Positions 1 through 11,092 of a stretch of DNA of 64,000 nucleotides are shown here, in pieces. Within the stretch, counting starts at the first letter, position 1; each line of letters starts with the position of its first letter. Origin of the DNA: Plantago major (lineage: Eukaryota; Streptophyta; Magnoliopsida; Lamiales; Plantaginaceae); the NCBI GenBank assembly GCA_026545765.1, contig JAIFAC010000121.1, positions 109,708 to 173,707 of the forward strand, given 5' to 3'. Under the pieces are notes generated by a model. The model was not told the DNA's origin. It made no database searches and saw only the letters and a list, made by a program, of their open reading frames with translations. A program made the translations under genes and the position numbers.

Positions 1-371
1 CTTCATTTTTACTTCAATTATTATGTATGAATAGCCTATGTTTATACTGTAATTGTTGATTGTTAAGGGTAAATTGGTGATGCCGATGTTTATGCTTCAT
101 TTTTTCTTCGGTTATTATGCTTCTTTTTTGCTTCGATTATTATGTATGAATAACATATGTTTATACTGTAATTGTTGATTGTTATGGGTAAATTGGTGAT
201 GCCTATGTTTATACTGTAATTGTTGATTGTTAAGGGTAAATTGGTGATGTCTATGTTTATGCTTCATTTTTGCTTCGGTTATTATGCTTCATTTTTTTCC
301 TTCGATTATTATGTATGAATAGCCTATGTTTATACTGTAATTGTTGATTGTTAAGGGTAAATTGGTGATGC
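1..371. repeat. AT-rich minisatellite, roughly 120-bp units
   Basis: Four copies of a core beginning TACTGTAATTGTTGATTG occur near 45, 165, 209 and 330. They are separated by variable TTCATTTTT/CTTCGRTTATTATG spacers. Three spacings are about 120 bp and one unit is shortened to 44 bp. The array probably extends left of the window. It has no coding potential. Bases 372-480 that follow are AT-rich with nothing recognisable. Confidence 0.85.
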
Positions 372-480
372 TTGAATATAGGTATTTTATTTCATCTTTT
401 GAAAAAAAAAATTGTTTAGATTTTTATGTAAATTGTGTATGTCTATATGTAAATTGTTGATGTTGGTTGTTTTTTTTTTG

Positions 481-991
481 TTGCATATAGTAGGTTTTCG
501 TAAAAATGGTGGTTGAATGATTCATGATAAAGATGGAGGCGTGGATGGAGGAGTTGACGAACAAGTCAATGGTGTTTTTTTTTTTGTTTGCGAGGATGAA
601 TGTAGTTTGGATATAGTGATTTTAAATTTTTTGTATTGTTTTTTATGTAATGACATTTTATTGATTGATGAATGAAATTGATTTCTATGTTTATTTTATA
701 AATATTGAGTTTTTTGAGATAAATAGCTTGTCATCAATAATTTTACATTAAACATAGACAATTATATACCAAATATAAGCAATTTGTCCCAAAGTATCAA
801 TATGATTGGATGGACACATGAAAGCGGGTTGTGTATTATAAGGGAAAAATGTGGGTCGACCCGGGTCAAGCGGGTCAACCCGCGAAAAAAATCATATTGT
901 ATAGTTTTATGTATAAATTGTATATATTTGTCTATTATGTAGGACTCTCAATGACTCTCATTATATTGTGGACTCTCAGGAGACGGGCTCT
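481..991. repeat. Segment A, copy 1 of a dispersed direct duplication
   Basis: This segment is nearly identical to 11093-11564 in the same orientation, from TTGCATATAGTAGGTTTTC to AGGAGACGG. Copy 1 has about 40 extra bases near 913-952. Both contain a GTCAAGCGGGTCAACCCG motif and long A/T tracts. The short open frames inside are not conserved and look non-coding. It may be a host flanking sequence or a mobile-element tail; I could not classify it. Confidence 0.85.
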
Positions 992-1000
992 CTGGGATTT

Positions 1001-1790
1001 GGCAACGTCAAATTAGGATCATTAACAATCACTGACGTATTACATGTTAAAGGTTTGAAATATAATCTATTTAGCATGAGCCGCTTATGCATAAGGATTC
1101 ACCGTGAAATTCAAACTAAAGTATTGCAAACTTATAGACAATAAGTCAAAGCATACTTGGTTGCTCGCGGAAAGGAAGTCTTTATGTTGCCGATTGGGCA
1201 TCCGCCACAATCAAGAATGTCTCATGGTGAGTCAATCAGTCACATGTAAGAGCACCGTTATGGCACAAAAGAATGAGTCACTTGAATTTCAAAACTCAAC
1301 AAACTTGCTAAGAAAGAGTTGGTGGTCGGCCTTCCCAAAACATCTTTCGTAAGGATGGTATCTGCTCGCCGATGGGGAAACAATCCAAAATCTCTTTCAA
1401 GTCCAAAACCGTACACTCTAAGAAATAGACCAACGCAACTATTACACATGGATCATTTTGAATCATCTGAATTAGTTATGCAGAAAGAAGTATGGTCCGT
1501 TGTTGTAGATGACTTCAAGATTCACTTGGGTTGTTTTCTAAAGCACAAATCGATGCTAGGTGGAGATACCAAACTTGTCAATAAGCTTGAAGTCATGAAA
1601 ATGACAAAGTATTCAGAATCGAGTTTGTCAACCAAGACATAAAGGAGTTTTGTACCAAAGAAAGGTATACAACACCAACTTTCCTCTCAGAAGAACACCA
1701 CAACAAAATGGTGTTGCGTAAAGGAAAATAGAACCCTTAAAGAAGCAGCAAGGACAATGCTAGCTAACACTGAAATAAGTGAAGTTTATT
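1001..1790 (+). mobile_element. C3: Ty1/copia fragment (GAG-pre-integrase and integrase), truncated
   Basis: The sequence matches 22850-23680 and 47250-48050, the GAG-pre-integrase and integrase N-terminal parts of copia elements C1 and C2. Recognisable frame pieces include YNLFSMS near 1060 and an ADWAS-like stretch near 1190. Frames are broken many times and no single protein survives. The left edge joins segment A and the right edge stops abruptly at GAAGTTTAT, where a CACTA end begins. It is a fragment, not an element with its own ends. Confidence 0.85.
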
Positions 1791-2043
1791 TAGGGACGGA
1801 TAACTAATCCATCGCTAAAGAGTGACGAAATTAGTGACGGAAAAACATAATCCGTCACAAAATCCGTCACTATTTAGCGACAGATAGTTATTCGTCGCTA
1901 AATTTCCAGTTAATTTAAAAATTTTAAAAAAAGAAAAAAAGACCTATCCGTCGCTAAGTCCGTCGTTAAGGATTGAACGACGGATCGCTAGCTTGTAGCG
2001 ACGGATCTATCCATCGCTATACGCCTGTTTTTTTTTTGTAGTG
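1791..2043. mobile_element. CACTA (En/Spm) transposon end fragment
   Basis: The right edge reads TTTTTTTTTGTAGTG, the reverse complement of the CACTACAAAAA terminus typical of plant CACTA elements. The interior has at least eight subterminal repeats of the type RCGACGGAT / ATCCGTCGCTA in both orientations, the usual transposase-binding array of this superfamily. The opposite terminus is absent, because the left edge adjoins the C3 fragment directly. It is therefore an end fragment or a severely deleted non-autonomous copy. No transposase is present. Confidence 0.8.
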
Positions 2044-2188
2044 AAACAATCTCAACTTTACACACAAATTACACATATTGCTACTAAAAACACACCTTTT
2101 TCCCACCTTTTTTTTACTATAACTTTTCACCTAAAACTACGCGCCAACCCTAATGTATGAATTAAGTTCTCTGAAACGGAGGGAGTAC
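2044..2188. mobile_element. Stowaway-like MITE, left half missing
   Basis: The right end GAAACGGAGGGAGTA is the terminus of the complete MITE at 15860-16078, and the two align from AAACAATCTCAAC onward. The left terminal inverted repeat is missing here and replaced by the CACTA end. The CACTA end, or a deletion, therefore removed the first third of this copy. Confidence 0.8.
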
Positions 2189-2967
2189 TAGGTAAACATT
2201 TTATACAACTTTCACCATGATTTACAGTTACTCCGACATTACAATAGTTGGAATTGCATAGCACTTAATGCAAAATGGTGTTTATTCTCGGATGGAGGAA
2301 GTACAAAACTAATTCAAGGGATTATATATTTGCCTATTTTGATGAAGAAAAAAATCTGATAGAATTGCATCTCATGTAATCTGATAGAATTGCACCTCAT
2401 GTAAAAGCGCGAACTTGTAAAGATGTGCGTAATCTAGTCATTATATTAATTTCTAATACTCCTCACATTCGGATCGCTTTCCAACCTCTAGGTAGCCATT
2501 TGAGTGCCTAATTCAATATGGGGTTGAGTTTGTCCCCATGAGTTAAGGCATGAGATGATTTGATACCATGCATGATAAAATTTTATCTTATATATTTATG
2601 AAATTTCAATTTCGTGGAGAGAAGGAAATCTAGTCGTTTATATTAATTATTCGATAAAACCACAACAATATGTGATGCATGCATTTTAATTCAAATGCAA
2701 ATAGGAGGAATATAAATAATAACATTATATAATTATGAAACTTGAATTACAATTATGCAAACATACATAATTAAGGATCACAAAATGCAAATAAACGACG
2801 AGAGTACTGTAAATATGCGTAGACTTTGTTCTTTTCGTCTAAACTACTAGATTACATTGAATGATGCCCTTCATAACAAGCACACAAACTCACCGCTAGG
2901 GATTTGGAAACGTCTTATTTCTTCTTTATTCTCATCATCACCATAGATCCATACGAAAATAAGTACT
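2044..2967. repeat. Segment B, copy 1 (3' flank of the MLP pseudogene)
   Basis: This segment aligns end to end with 15936-16869 in the same orientation, with small indels. It is non-coding and A/T-rich. It lies just past the stop codon of the minus-strand MLP pseudogene, so it is that gene's 3' flank. Homology to the second copy stops at GAAAATAAGTACT, exactly where gypsy element G1 starts in copy 2. Bases 2968-3137 are unduplicated AT-rich flank. Confidence 0.88.
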
Positions 2968-3904
2968 ATTAGATAAAGGTAAGTAGGGCATCTTCTAATT
3001 CATAAACTTGTTTCGCTTATGCTTAAGTGACCTAGTGGGTCTCTTATATATATATGATCAAGGTGAAACTAATTTTACACTTATTACGTGTAAAAATATT
3101 TATTTTTTTCAAGTATAATATTTGTTTCTGTAATATTTCAGGCATGAACATGGGCCTCGATCTCCTTTGTGAGTTCGATATGGAATTTGACAAGTGAAAG
3201 TGGATGTGGAGTATCCGGCTCACGCAGCTGCATCAGAGTCCATGTAACAAATTCGCCATATTCCTTGGTTTCGAAATGAATTGTTACAGCAAAATGTTTT
3301 TACAACTACATCATTTAAAATTCAATACATTTATATGTAATGCTCTTTTTCTCCATATCAAATTTCTCAACCACGCCTTTTTGCAATGCTTTTCTCCATC
3401 TAAATTATGCATACAAATATATAATCGTGGTTGATAATTAATTAGAGGTGTTATTAATTAATTTCTAAGAAAATATAGTATACATATAGTTCAAAGAATA
3501 TAAAACTAAGTATATTATATCTACTGAATTCATGTAAGCAAACTAAAACCTAATCAAGTTCCAATTAAAATATTTTTTAATGGTGCAAATCAAACCCTAA
3601 TTCTATGTGAATCGTAAGAATCCTTCGAGGTCGCTTCAATAGAGCTTAATTGGTTTTAATTTGTTCATCGAATTAACCTCAAAATTCCGGATTCCATCGA
3701 TCATATATTATTCTAAGAGTAGTCTCTTGGGAGATTGTATACAACAAATATTAGAAGAAAAAGAAAGGTTGTGCTCTTTTCGTTTGAATGAACTGATCTG
3801 AATCAAAATTAATAGTTTTTCAGATGAAGAGAACAGAGCCAAATAAACATTAGGATATTTCTGAAAACTCATACTCTATTCTTTAAGTAAGAATTTTATA
3901 GAGT

Positions 3905-4112
3905 AACTTTTGTGAGAGACCGTCTTTCGGAGAGACTAAATCAAACATCATATACTTTATCACAAACATTACATGTTAAGAAATGCATAGAATTATACAA
4001 CTATAATGCAGGTTTATTATACACACGTTGTTTAAAGTTAAACATATGATGCTTGTACGTAAATATATGATGTTGAATTGGTCTCCCCGAGAGACGGTCT
4101 ATCGCAAAAGTT
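3905..4112. mobile_element. MITE copy 1 in the MLP intron
   Basis: The terminal inverted repeats are about 32 bp: AACTTTTGTGAGAGACCGTC on the left and its complement, ending CGCAAAAGTT, on the right. The interior ATCAAACATCATAT / ATATGATGTT pairs extend the palindrome, so the transcript could fold into a long hairpin. There is no coding capacity. I could not settle the target-site duplication or the superfamily. Confidence 0.8.
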
Positions 4113-4142
4113 TGTAAATTTTATAACCGTTAATTAATTAGT

Positions 4143-4378
4143 AACTTTTGCAAGAGACCGTCTCTCGAAAAGGCAAAATCAAACATCACATATTTTATCA
4201 TAAAAATCACATGTTTAGCTACAAATTAAACATCACATGTTAGAAATGCATATAAATAATGCAATTGTATAATGTAGGTTTATTATATACACAATGTTTA
4301 AAGTTAAACATATGATGTTTGTACATAAATATGTGATGTTGAATTGGTCTCTCCGAGAGACTGTCTCTCGCAAAAGTT
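4143..4378. mobile_element. MITE copy 2 in the MLP intron
   Basis: This is the same family as the element at 3905-4112, in the same orientation and only 30 bp away. Its TIRs are AACTTTTGCAAGAGACCG and a right end of CTCGCAAAAGTT. It carries an extra ATCACATGTT block inside. It lies 45 bp from the exon-1 donor of the pseudogene. Confidence 0.8.
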
Positions 4379-4626
4379 TGTATTATACACTAGTAAGAAT
4401 TATATGATTAATTGAATATAGTTACTTACCGACGGTGAAATTCCAAAATTTGATACAGCCATCTGTTCCAATGGTTCCTTCATGAACTTTACAAGCTTGA
4501 AGTTTTGTGGGGGAAGCAGTGATAAGTTCGTGTGGCTTATTCGAAACCAGCTCATGAAACAACTCTCCTCCACCGGCTTTGATCTAAGTTAAAGTAATTT
4601 TTACAAGGTAGTGCTGAAGAAGCCAT

Positions 4627-5014
4627 ATGTTTATATTATATACTTTTAATTATTATTAGTGAATTCGAAATCTTGTCAAGAAATTAAAATGTGTTTTGAA
4701 TTAATAAAAGATAATATGTGCACTTCTAGCTCTTCACTAGGGGGTTTATATAGTAGAAAGAGAAGTCGTTGCTTGCCTCAATCTGGAGGGTTGTTAGTGT
4801 AATAAAATATAAACACAACATCGTTGAAATGATATAAAAATTATTATAGTGATTGGTACATTTTAATTGGTGGTAATTATGTGATTGGATGAGGTACTCA
4901 CTAGCTGTGACATGATATAAAAATCATAAGAGGATTGTAATTTGTAAGGAAACCCCATGAAAACAACATCGAATAATCTTTTATTAATATAAGATAATCT
5001 TTTACTTGTTTGAT
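4627..5014. other. Upstream flank of the MLP pseudogene, no feature recognised
   Basis: This AT-rich stretch lies 5' of the minus-strand MLP start codon and ends at the LINE target-site duplication. On the minus strand, TATATAAACCCCC near 4743-4755 is a plausible TATA box about 120 bp before the ATG. Nothing else could be assigned. If the LINE arrived later, the rest of the MLP promoter lies right of 11005. Confidence 0.4.
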
Positions 5015-5031
5015 ATTGCTCCCGTAGTGAA
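5015..5031. repeat. LINE target-site duplication, 3' side
   Basis: ATTGCTCCCGTAGTGAA matches 10989-11005 (ATTGCTCCCGTACTGAA) at 16 of 17 bases. It directly abuts the LINE poly(A) tract. Confidence 0.9.
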
Positions 5032-5089
5032 ATTTTTTTTCTTTCTATAAAGTCATATTTCATTCAATAAAAAGAGGCAAAGCCTAAGT

Positions 5090-8000
5090 TCAAGATTACA
5101 TCAATCAGAATAAATGGAACCACCAACACGATCTTCTAATACATTTTGACAAAGATCATGTGCAACCATATTTGCTAGTCTAGCACAAAATGAAATGTGA
5201 CCGACTCAAAGTTGGATAACAAAGACTTCAGATCATCAATTATAGGACCTATGATTGAGAAATTTGGAAGGGAGGTGTGGATTGCTTTAATGACCGCGAG
5301 ATGCCTCCTTCAAAGATTACTCGATTAAAGCCCGCCTCATGAGCCAATATCATCTGCCTCTTGCCCATGGCTTCGCTATTTGTGGACTTTGTACATTGAC
5401 CAGCTTGCTTCCACGCCAAAGTTTCTCCATGAGGTCTCGCAATAACTCCGTAGAAGCATATGTAAGATTTTGTTCGATGTAAGCCAAAATTTAGTTTGAT
5501 TTCACCGCATCGAGGTATCCAATTCTAATATTCGCATTCTCACGTGGGTGAGCAAATTGTGTATGTGCCTCCTTGTATCTTGCGATATATCGGATGATAA
5601 ATTGTTGTGCCTCATCTGGATCATATCATGTACCTTCGTGGACTCGTTTGTTTCTGTTCGACCAAATGCTCCAAAGTGAGACCACAAATCTTTCATAGTC
5701 TGCCTTAGCCAACTGATTGTAGGCACTAAGAATCCATCTCCATATGTCACATGTATCTGTGTAAATTATAGAATGAGGTAGAGTAGATAATGCCCAGAAA
5801 ATGCGTGCAAAATCACATTCTAAGAAAATATGTATCACGGATTCACTTCTATAGCCACAAACAGGGAATAGAGAATTATGAATGATATTGCGCCGCTGAA
5901 GGTTATAAAGGACTGGTATAGCATTTTTCAAGACTCGCCATAAAAATATTTTGATCTTATTAGGGAGTTTCAGTTTCCAGATAAATTCCCAAATCACGAT
6001 TCTCGAAAATCGCTTGCCCATGCCGATTCTCGCAGATTATGCGTCTTAAATCCCTGGCTAAATAATATGCTGATGTTACTGAGTAGATGCCAGTACGTGA
6101 ATGATGCCACACCCTGAGATCACTAGTAGTAGAGTTAACTAGAGGAATACGCAGGATAGAGTTAATGTCTTCTTCCCAGAACAGTACTCGGATTAGGCCC
6201 TCATTCGAGGTCGTCAGATCCGGTCTAATCAGATTGACATGTATTTGGCCCAACTCATACAGTCCGGTTAATAGGCCGATAACACCGCACCTTGGCAACC
6301 AATTGTCAGTCCACGCATCAATACTTAAACCATTACCCACGCGCCACCTAGTCCCATTACGAACTAGCTCCATAGCCCCAAAGATACTTTTCCAAGTGTA
6401 AAATGCATTAAACTTTGGTGAAGCAAGTAAGATATCTGTGTGCGGAAAGTATTTTGCCTTAAGCACCCGACTCAAAAGGGAATCAGGAAATTGGATAACA
6501 CGCCATATTTGCTTGCCAAGCATTGCCAGATTGAAACTTCTCAAGTCCCTATAGCCCATGCCACCATCACGCTTGCTCTCACATAAGGTATGCCAATTAA
6601 TCCAATGTATTTTGTCTCGCTACCATCCCCCACCAGAATTTCAAATGATAGACTCAATTTCTACTAGAAGGTAATCCGGATTTTGAAGCATCCCATGACA
6701 TATGTGGGTACGGCTTGTAACACGATTTAATGAGGGCCTCTCTCGCTTTAGAGAAGTTCTTATCACCAAAAGATTGATTTTACTCCACATCCGCCTCTAA
6801 GCCAACCAAACACCTCTTTCTCGACTTCCCCATCTCCGCTAAGGGCCCTAAGTACTTCTTACGTCGATCAACCACCCTAACAGGAAGTAGATTGCAAACT
6901 TCAAGGACCCTTGCCTGAGAAGTGTTTCGACTAAAGACAACCGTCAATTTCTGAATATTGATTTCTTGTCCCGATGCAAGACTATAGCGTAACAAAATAT
7001 TAGAAACCTCCGCAGCGTAATCCATAGTAGCCCGACGTAAAATAAGGGTATCATCCGAAAAAGAAGATGAGAGATCCTCGTGCTCCGGGCTAGCAGCCAC
7101 CCCTCGGAGTACCTCCCTCTCCTCCGCATCACAAAGTAAAGAACTAAAAGCTTCCGAACAGAAAAGAAACAAGTAAGGAGATAGAGGATCCCCCTGTCGG
7201 ATCCCTCTCTCGGTCGGATCGATCAAGAGGCTCACCATTTAACAATACAGAATAACGAACTGTACATAAACTGAGCATAATCAAGTCTATGAACGATTGT
7301 TCAAAACCTAATTTACACAACACTCTTTCTAGAAAGATCCATTCCACTCTATCATAAGCCTTACTCATGTCTAGTTTTAAAGCCATAAAACATTCTTTAC
7401 CCTTGGTTTTTTGCTTTAGAAAGTGGTTAACCTCATACGAAACCAAGACATTATCTCAGATTACCATTTGGAACAAAAGCGGATTGAGTTTCAGAGATTA
7501 AGGTATTCATGTGGGGTTTAATTCTATTTGTAATGGCTTTTGAAGCTATCTTAAACATAACATTGCTAAGGCTGATTGGTCTGAATTGGTTTACAACCTC
7601 TGGTTTTTTGCACTTAGGGATTAACAATGTGGGTGAAATTTAGTACATGATCCAGATTGTGATTGTTTAAAAAATCTAAAGCACAATGAATCACATTATC
7701 ACGAACAATATGCCAAAAGCGTTGATAAAAAACAGCAGGCATACCATCTGGACCTGGAGACTTAAGAGGGTACATGTAAAAAAGTGATGTCTTTACCTCG
7801 TCTGGAGTGAATACCCGGCTCAAGTCACGATTGATGTCCTCTGTCACACACCTCTTCATAGTACTAACCACATCATCCACATTCGCAGAGGAGGGTAACC
7901 TGGATTGAAAGATACCCCAAAGTAATCGATTTACAATAGCATCCATATCTTCACATCGCCCGCAGATCCTCGTCATCGCGTTGCACCATCAATCTGGTTT

Positions 8001-9060
8001 CGTGAGCTCTCGTCGCTGGTTATGGAAAAACGTGTGTTTCTATCACCTCGCAAACCATCGACTTTCGAAAGGCTGTTCCATAGGATTTCTTCCTTATCCA
8101 TCTCTGCTTCGATCCAATTTTGTATCCCTTATCCGCTGTCCGCTCACCGCCAAGGGTTGCTACCGCATTCAAAGGAGTGTTTTCAGAAGTTCGTGATCTT
8201 CGCTGTACATGTCCGAAAGTTAACTGCTCGCTTATTAAGCTTCACCTCAATCGCTCCAAATTCGCCAGATTCCTGTGTCGCCTATCCACTCATTCTATAT
8301 GATTGTCTCACAATCCAACTCTTCAACCACATAGCTTCAACTTGAATGTTTTCCGGCCTGAATGGCTGTAGTTGGGCCAAAAGCTTCATTAGTAACACCA
8401 TGTGATCCAAGCCCGTGTCCCTATGTGAATGACTTGTATTCTAAACAAGATATTCCATCACAGGCTATCGCCGATCAAGTCTTGCTCTTATTGTACTCGG
8501 TTCCTCATGATTGTTGCACCATGTGTATTGATAACCCACGATCCTAAATCATACAATCCATTATGAAATAATGTTTCCCAAAAATCAGATTCGCCATTCC
8601 GCATTCCTCCTTCCACCACATTTTTCTCGATGTGTCAAAGTTTCGCTGAAGTCCCTATGCAAACCCATTCTCGACATGAAAAAGATCCCAAATCCCGTAA
8701 CAATTTCCAAGTAGATTTGCGCAATTCAGTTTCTGGTTCCCCATAAAAACTAGTAAATCTCCACATATCAGAATTCATATCTAATTGCACAGTAGCATCA
8801 ATATGGTATTTAGAATAGTTTTGAATCATTACATTCGTATCTTTGTCCATAACAATGCTAAACCACCTGAAAAACCTACTGAGGATACACCTAAACCATA
8901 CATATGTAATTGCTGCTTTAAATTGTCTATGTCCTGACTACTCATCCGAGTCTACATAATAAAGACAAGTCGGGGTCGATGTAGGCGAATAAATTCACCT
9001 AAGGCACGAACTGTCCAAGGGTTCCCCAAGCCCTAACAGTTCCAGGATAGGCAACTCATT
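5090..9060 (-). pseudogene. LINE ORF2: endonuclease, reverse transcriptase, zf-RVT, RNase H
   Basis: Read right to left. Endonuclease at about 9060-8630 has WNC-GLGNPWTVRALGEF at its start and a TSFYGEPE motif. Reverse transcriptase at about 7976-6600 has KSPGPDGMPAVFYQ, KAYDRVEW and IRQGDPLSPYLFLF, and SDDTL where the family has ADD, so the first aspartate-box residue is changed. A zf-RVT-like region at about 6300-5850 has LKLPNKIKIFLWR. The C-terminal RNase H (RVT_3 type) at about 5500-5100 contains LAWKQAGQCTKSTNSEA. These domains nick target DNA and copy the LINE RNA at the site. The frame breaks at least eight times, so the copy is dead in this sequence. Confidence 0.88.
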
Positions 9061-9203
9061 GGGTCAAAGGGTTGCAGCAACTCCCGCCCGTCCATCAATT
9101 TCGTAGGGTAATTGTTTCATGGTTTTTGGATGGCAAAGGTTAGCTTCGATTCGAGAGCTCGCTTATGGTGTTTTTGGGCTTAGGTATCTTGTGCGGAATG
9201 GGG

Positions 9204-10573
9204 TCAAGGGCGTCCTCTCTTCTTGGGTTTAGTGGTTTTAGTGTTGGGTTCGGTCTGGTGGGGTCTTTGTGACATTGTGAGCAGTGGGTCAGAAGGGGGA
9301 GCTAGGTTTGGGCGGAATTTTCTGTAGACTTTTGGTTGGGCAGTGAAGTACGAGTCAGTGTAGGTGGAAAGTGTGGGTTCAAGTGTTTCATTATCAAGGC
9401 CAATGGATTTTACAATATCCATGGGGTGTTAGGATTCAATTGGGTCCAATGGGGTGAAAGGGAAAAATTGTTTAGAGGCAGTGGGCTGAGGTAATGGTTA
9501 AAGGGAGGGATGGGTTGATGTTGACTTTTGTGTAACAGGAGACTCAACGGTTTTGTTTCCTTTCAGTTTTCCAATATCGCCAGTTTCCATGCCACTATCC
9601 GAAGGTAACTGCTCTGCATTATCCAAACCGCCTTCCAACTGCTTTCCACGGTCGATTTCTGTCCGAGATGAAGAACCCGAAGCCTGAGAAACTGATCCCG
9701 GAAAGTTCACTGGACCACTTGTTGTTGGACGAGAGCCTAGTATTCCGGGCAAGGCTGGATTATGAACAAAGCTCTGTGAACCAATCCCGAGAAACTGTTA
9801 ATGTATTTGCTAGATTGGGAGGAGGCATTGAAGCGTAACCATCCACCATATTTCAGATTTTCCTCTCCCACCTGATCATTTTCACCCAAAGTTTCCAAGC
9901 AAGCATGACAATTTTGAACAATATGGCCTATAATCCCGCAGAAGTAGCAGAAATTTGGGAGTTTTTCGTAGGTGATTGTGACTTGAATCTTCTTCTTCTG
10001 AGGACCTGTGATGCTTAGTACACGCAGCAGTGGCTTCGTAATATTAATCCCAACACGAATCCGCATTGTATTATAAATGGAGCCTCTATCAAGTTGCTCA
10101 TCAAAGTCTACAAAGATACCCATCGCCTGACCAATAAACCTTGCAATATTTCGGTTACCAAATACCAGAGGAAGCCCTGCAATGTGAACATGTAAATCGC
10201 AGATATCCAAATAAACCAATTCTGGATCCGTACCTTTTGGGATTTCACGCAGAATCACCAGACTTTTATCAAAAGACAATGGGCCCCTGCGCAGTATTTG
10301 TTTCATCTCGAGTCCATTCCCAAATCGGATCAGAAAACGATCGTTTCCAAATTTCTATACTTTTGCGCCCTTTGCCAGAATCCAGACTCCTAACATCGTT
10401 TTCTCGAAGGATTGCAAGTGGATTTGTTTCCGAGAAAGAACACGGCCAATTAGGCAAAGATCGTAATCCACTGTACTGGCCATCCATATCTCATATGGAA
10501 TGTTAATTGCATTTCCTTCCTTAGATGTTAGAACCAACTTCGAACCCAGATCTTCAATTAAGTTCGAATCCAT
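9204..10573 (-). pseudogene. LINE ORF1: DUF4283 and CCHC nucleic-acid-binding protein
   Basis: The start is MDSNLIEDLGSKLVL at 10573. The first 70 residues shift frame near 10355 and continue at 10306 with a DUF4283-like region (LVYLDICDLHVHIAGLP, IARFIGQAMGIFVDFD). A canonical C-X2-C-X4-H-X4-C knuckle, CYFCGIIGHIVQNC, follows at about 9950-9905. The tail is Ser/Pro/Thr-rich and ends near 9204 with a basic KPKKRGRP. Such ORF1 proteins bind the LINE transcript. A long frame of 189 codons survives, better preserved than most of ORF2. Confidence 0.88.
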
Positions 10574-10988
10574 GTTACCTAGTTCCTGAACAGAATGATG
10601 GTGATTAGTACTATGTTGAGGATGGAAGAGTAACCAAAAGGAGAGCCTCTAATAACCACAGAAAAGAAAAAGAAAAACACTCCAAAACCAGAGGAGGTTT
10701 GGGCAAGTTGCATAAAAGACGAAAACAGATAAAGACTATAGCAGGTAGATTTATTTTTAAGAACAAAAGGATAAAGTAAAACAGAAACAAATAAGAAACC
10801 TACGACAAAGCAAATAGATTTTTCTGGACCACTAATCCTATGTTTAATCTCATCATATCTAGAGAAGGAAGGAAATTTATCAGGGAGGGAATAAAGACAA
10901 ACTTTCAAATAGAAAGGATCCAATCTCCAGCCAGAGGAACAAAGCTCTCAGTAGAGAGAAAAATTTTAGAGAGAGAAAGCATGGTTTC

Positions 10989-11005
10989 ATTGCTCCCGTA
11001 CTGAA
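10989..11005. repeat. LINE target-site duplication, 5' side
   Basis: ATTGCTCCCGTACTGAA differs by one base from 5015-5031. It immediately precedes the 5' end of the minus-strand LINE. Bases 11006-11092 between it and segment A copy 2 are unassigned host sequence. Confidence 0.9.
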
Positions 11006-11092
11006 TATGGTTCTAAGAAAATCTTAAATGACTCCTACTATTTAACACTAGTTTTTTAGATAGCTTTTCAGCTCCAGGAGCTTCTTTGACCA

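Larger units (their letters stand above)
3138..4626 (-). pseudogene. MLP-like (major latex protein / Bet v 1 family) pseudogene, two exons
   Basis: Exon 1 runs 4626-4430. It starts ATG (MASSALP), then after a frame shift and an in-frame TAG reads IKAGGELFHELVSNKPHE and ends at a GTAAGT donor, GT at 4429. Exon 2 runs 3399-3138 after a TTTAG acceptor. It contains VVEKFDMEKKSITYKCIEF, ...TKEYGEFVTWTL and the C-terminus LTKEIEAHVHA followed by TGA. The single intron position and about 150-residue length are those of the MLP subfamily of Bet v 1 (PF00407), cytosolic proteins that bind small hydrophobic ligands. Damage includes the exon-1 frameshift and TAG, a one-base loss near 3390, and three stops (TAA, TAG, TAA) near 3310-3330 at positions that keep alignment length. 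That pattern is point decay rather than rearrangement. The intron is swollen to about 1 kb by two MITEs. Confidence 0.88.
5032..10988 (-). mobile_element. L1-clade non-LTR retrotransposon (LINE), near full length, degenerate
   Basis: The element is about 5.96 kb on the minus strand and is flanked by a 17-bp imperfect direct repeat (5015-5031 and 10989-11005). Its 3' end is a short poly(A) (T-run at 5033-5044 on the plus strand). It has the plant L1 order: ORF1 with DUF4283 and a CCHC knuckle, then ORF2 with AP-type endonuclease, reverse transcriptase, zf-RVT region and RNase H. All frames are interrupted by stops or shifts. The size, two-ORF layout and TSD argue that it inserted nearly complete and then decayed. 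It separates the MLP promoter region from segment A copy 2. Confidence 0.92.

Noticed and set aside
481..991. Helitron end
   Set aside because: No TC start or hairpin-CTRR end could be placed at the duplicated boundaries.
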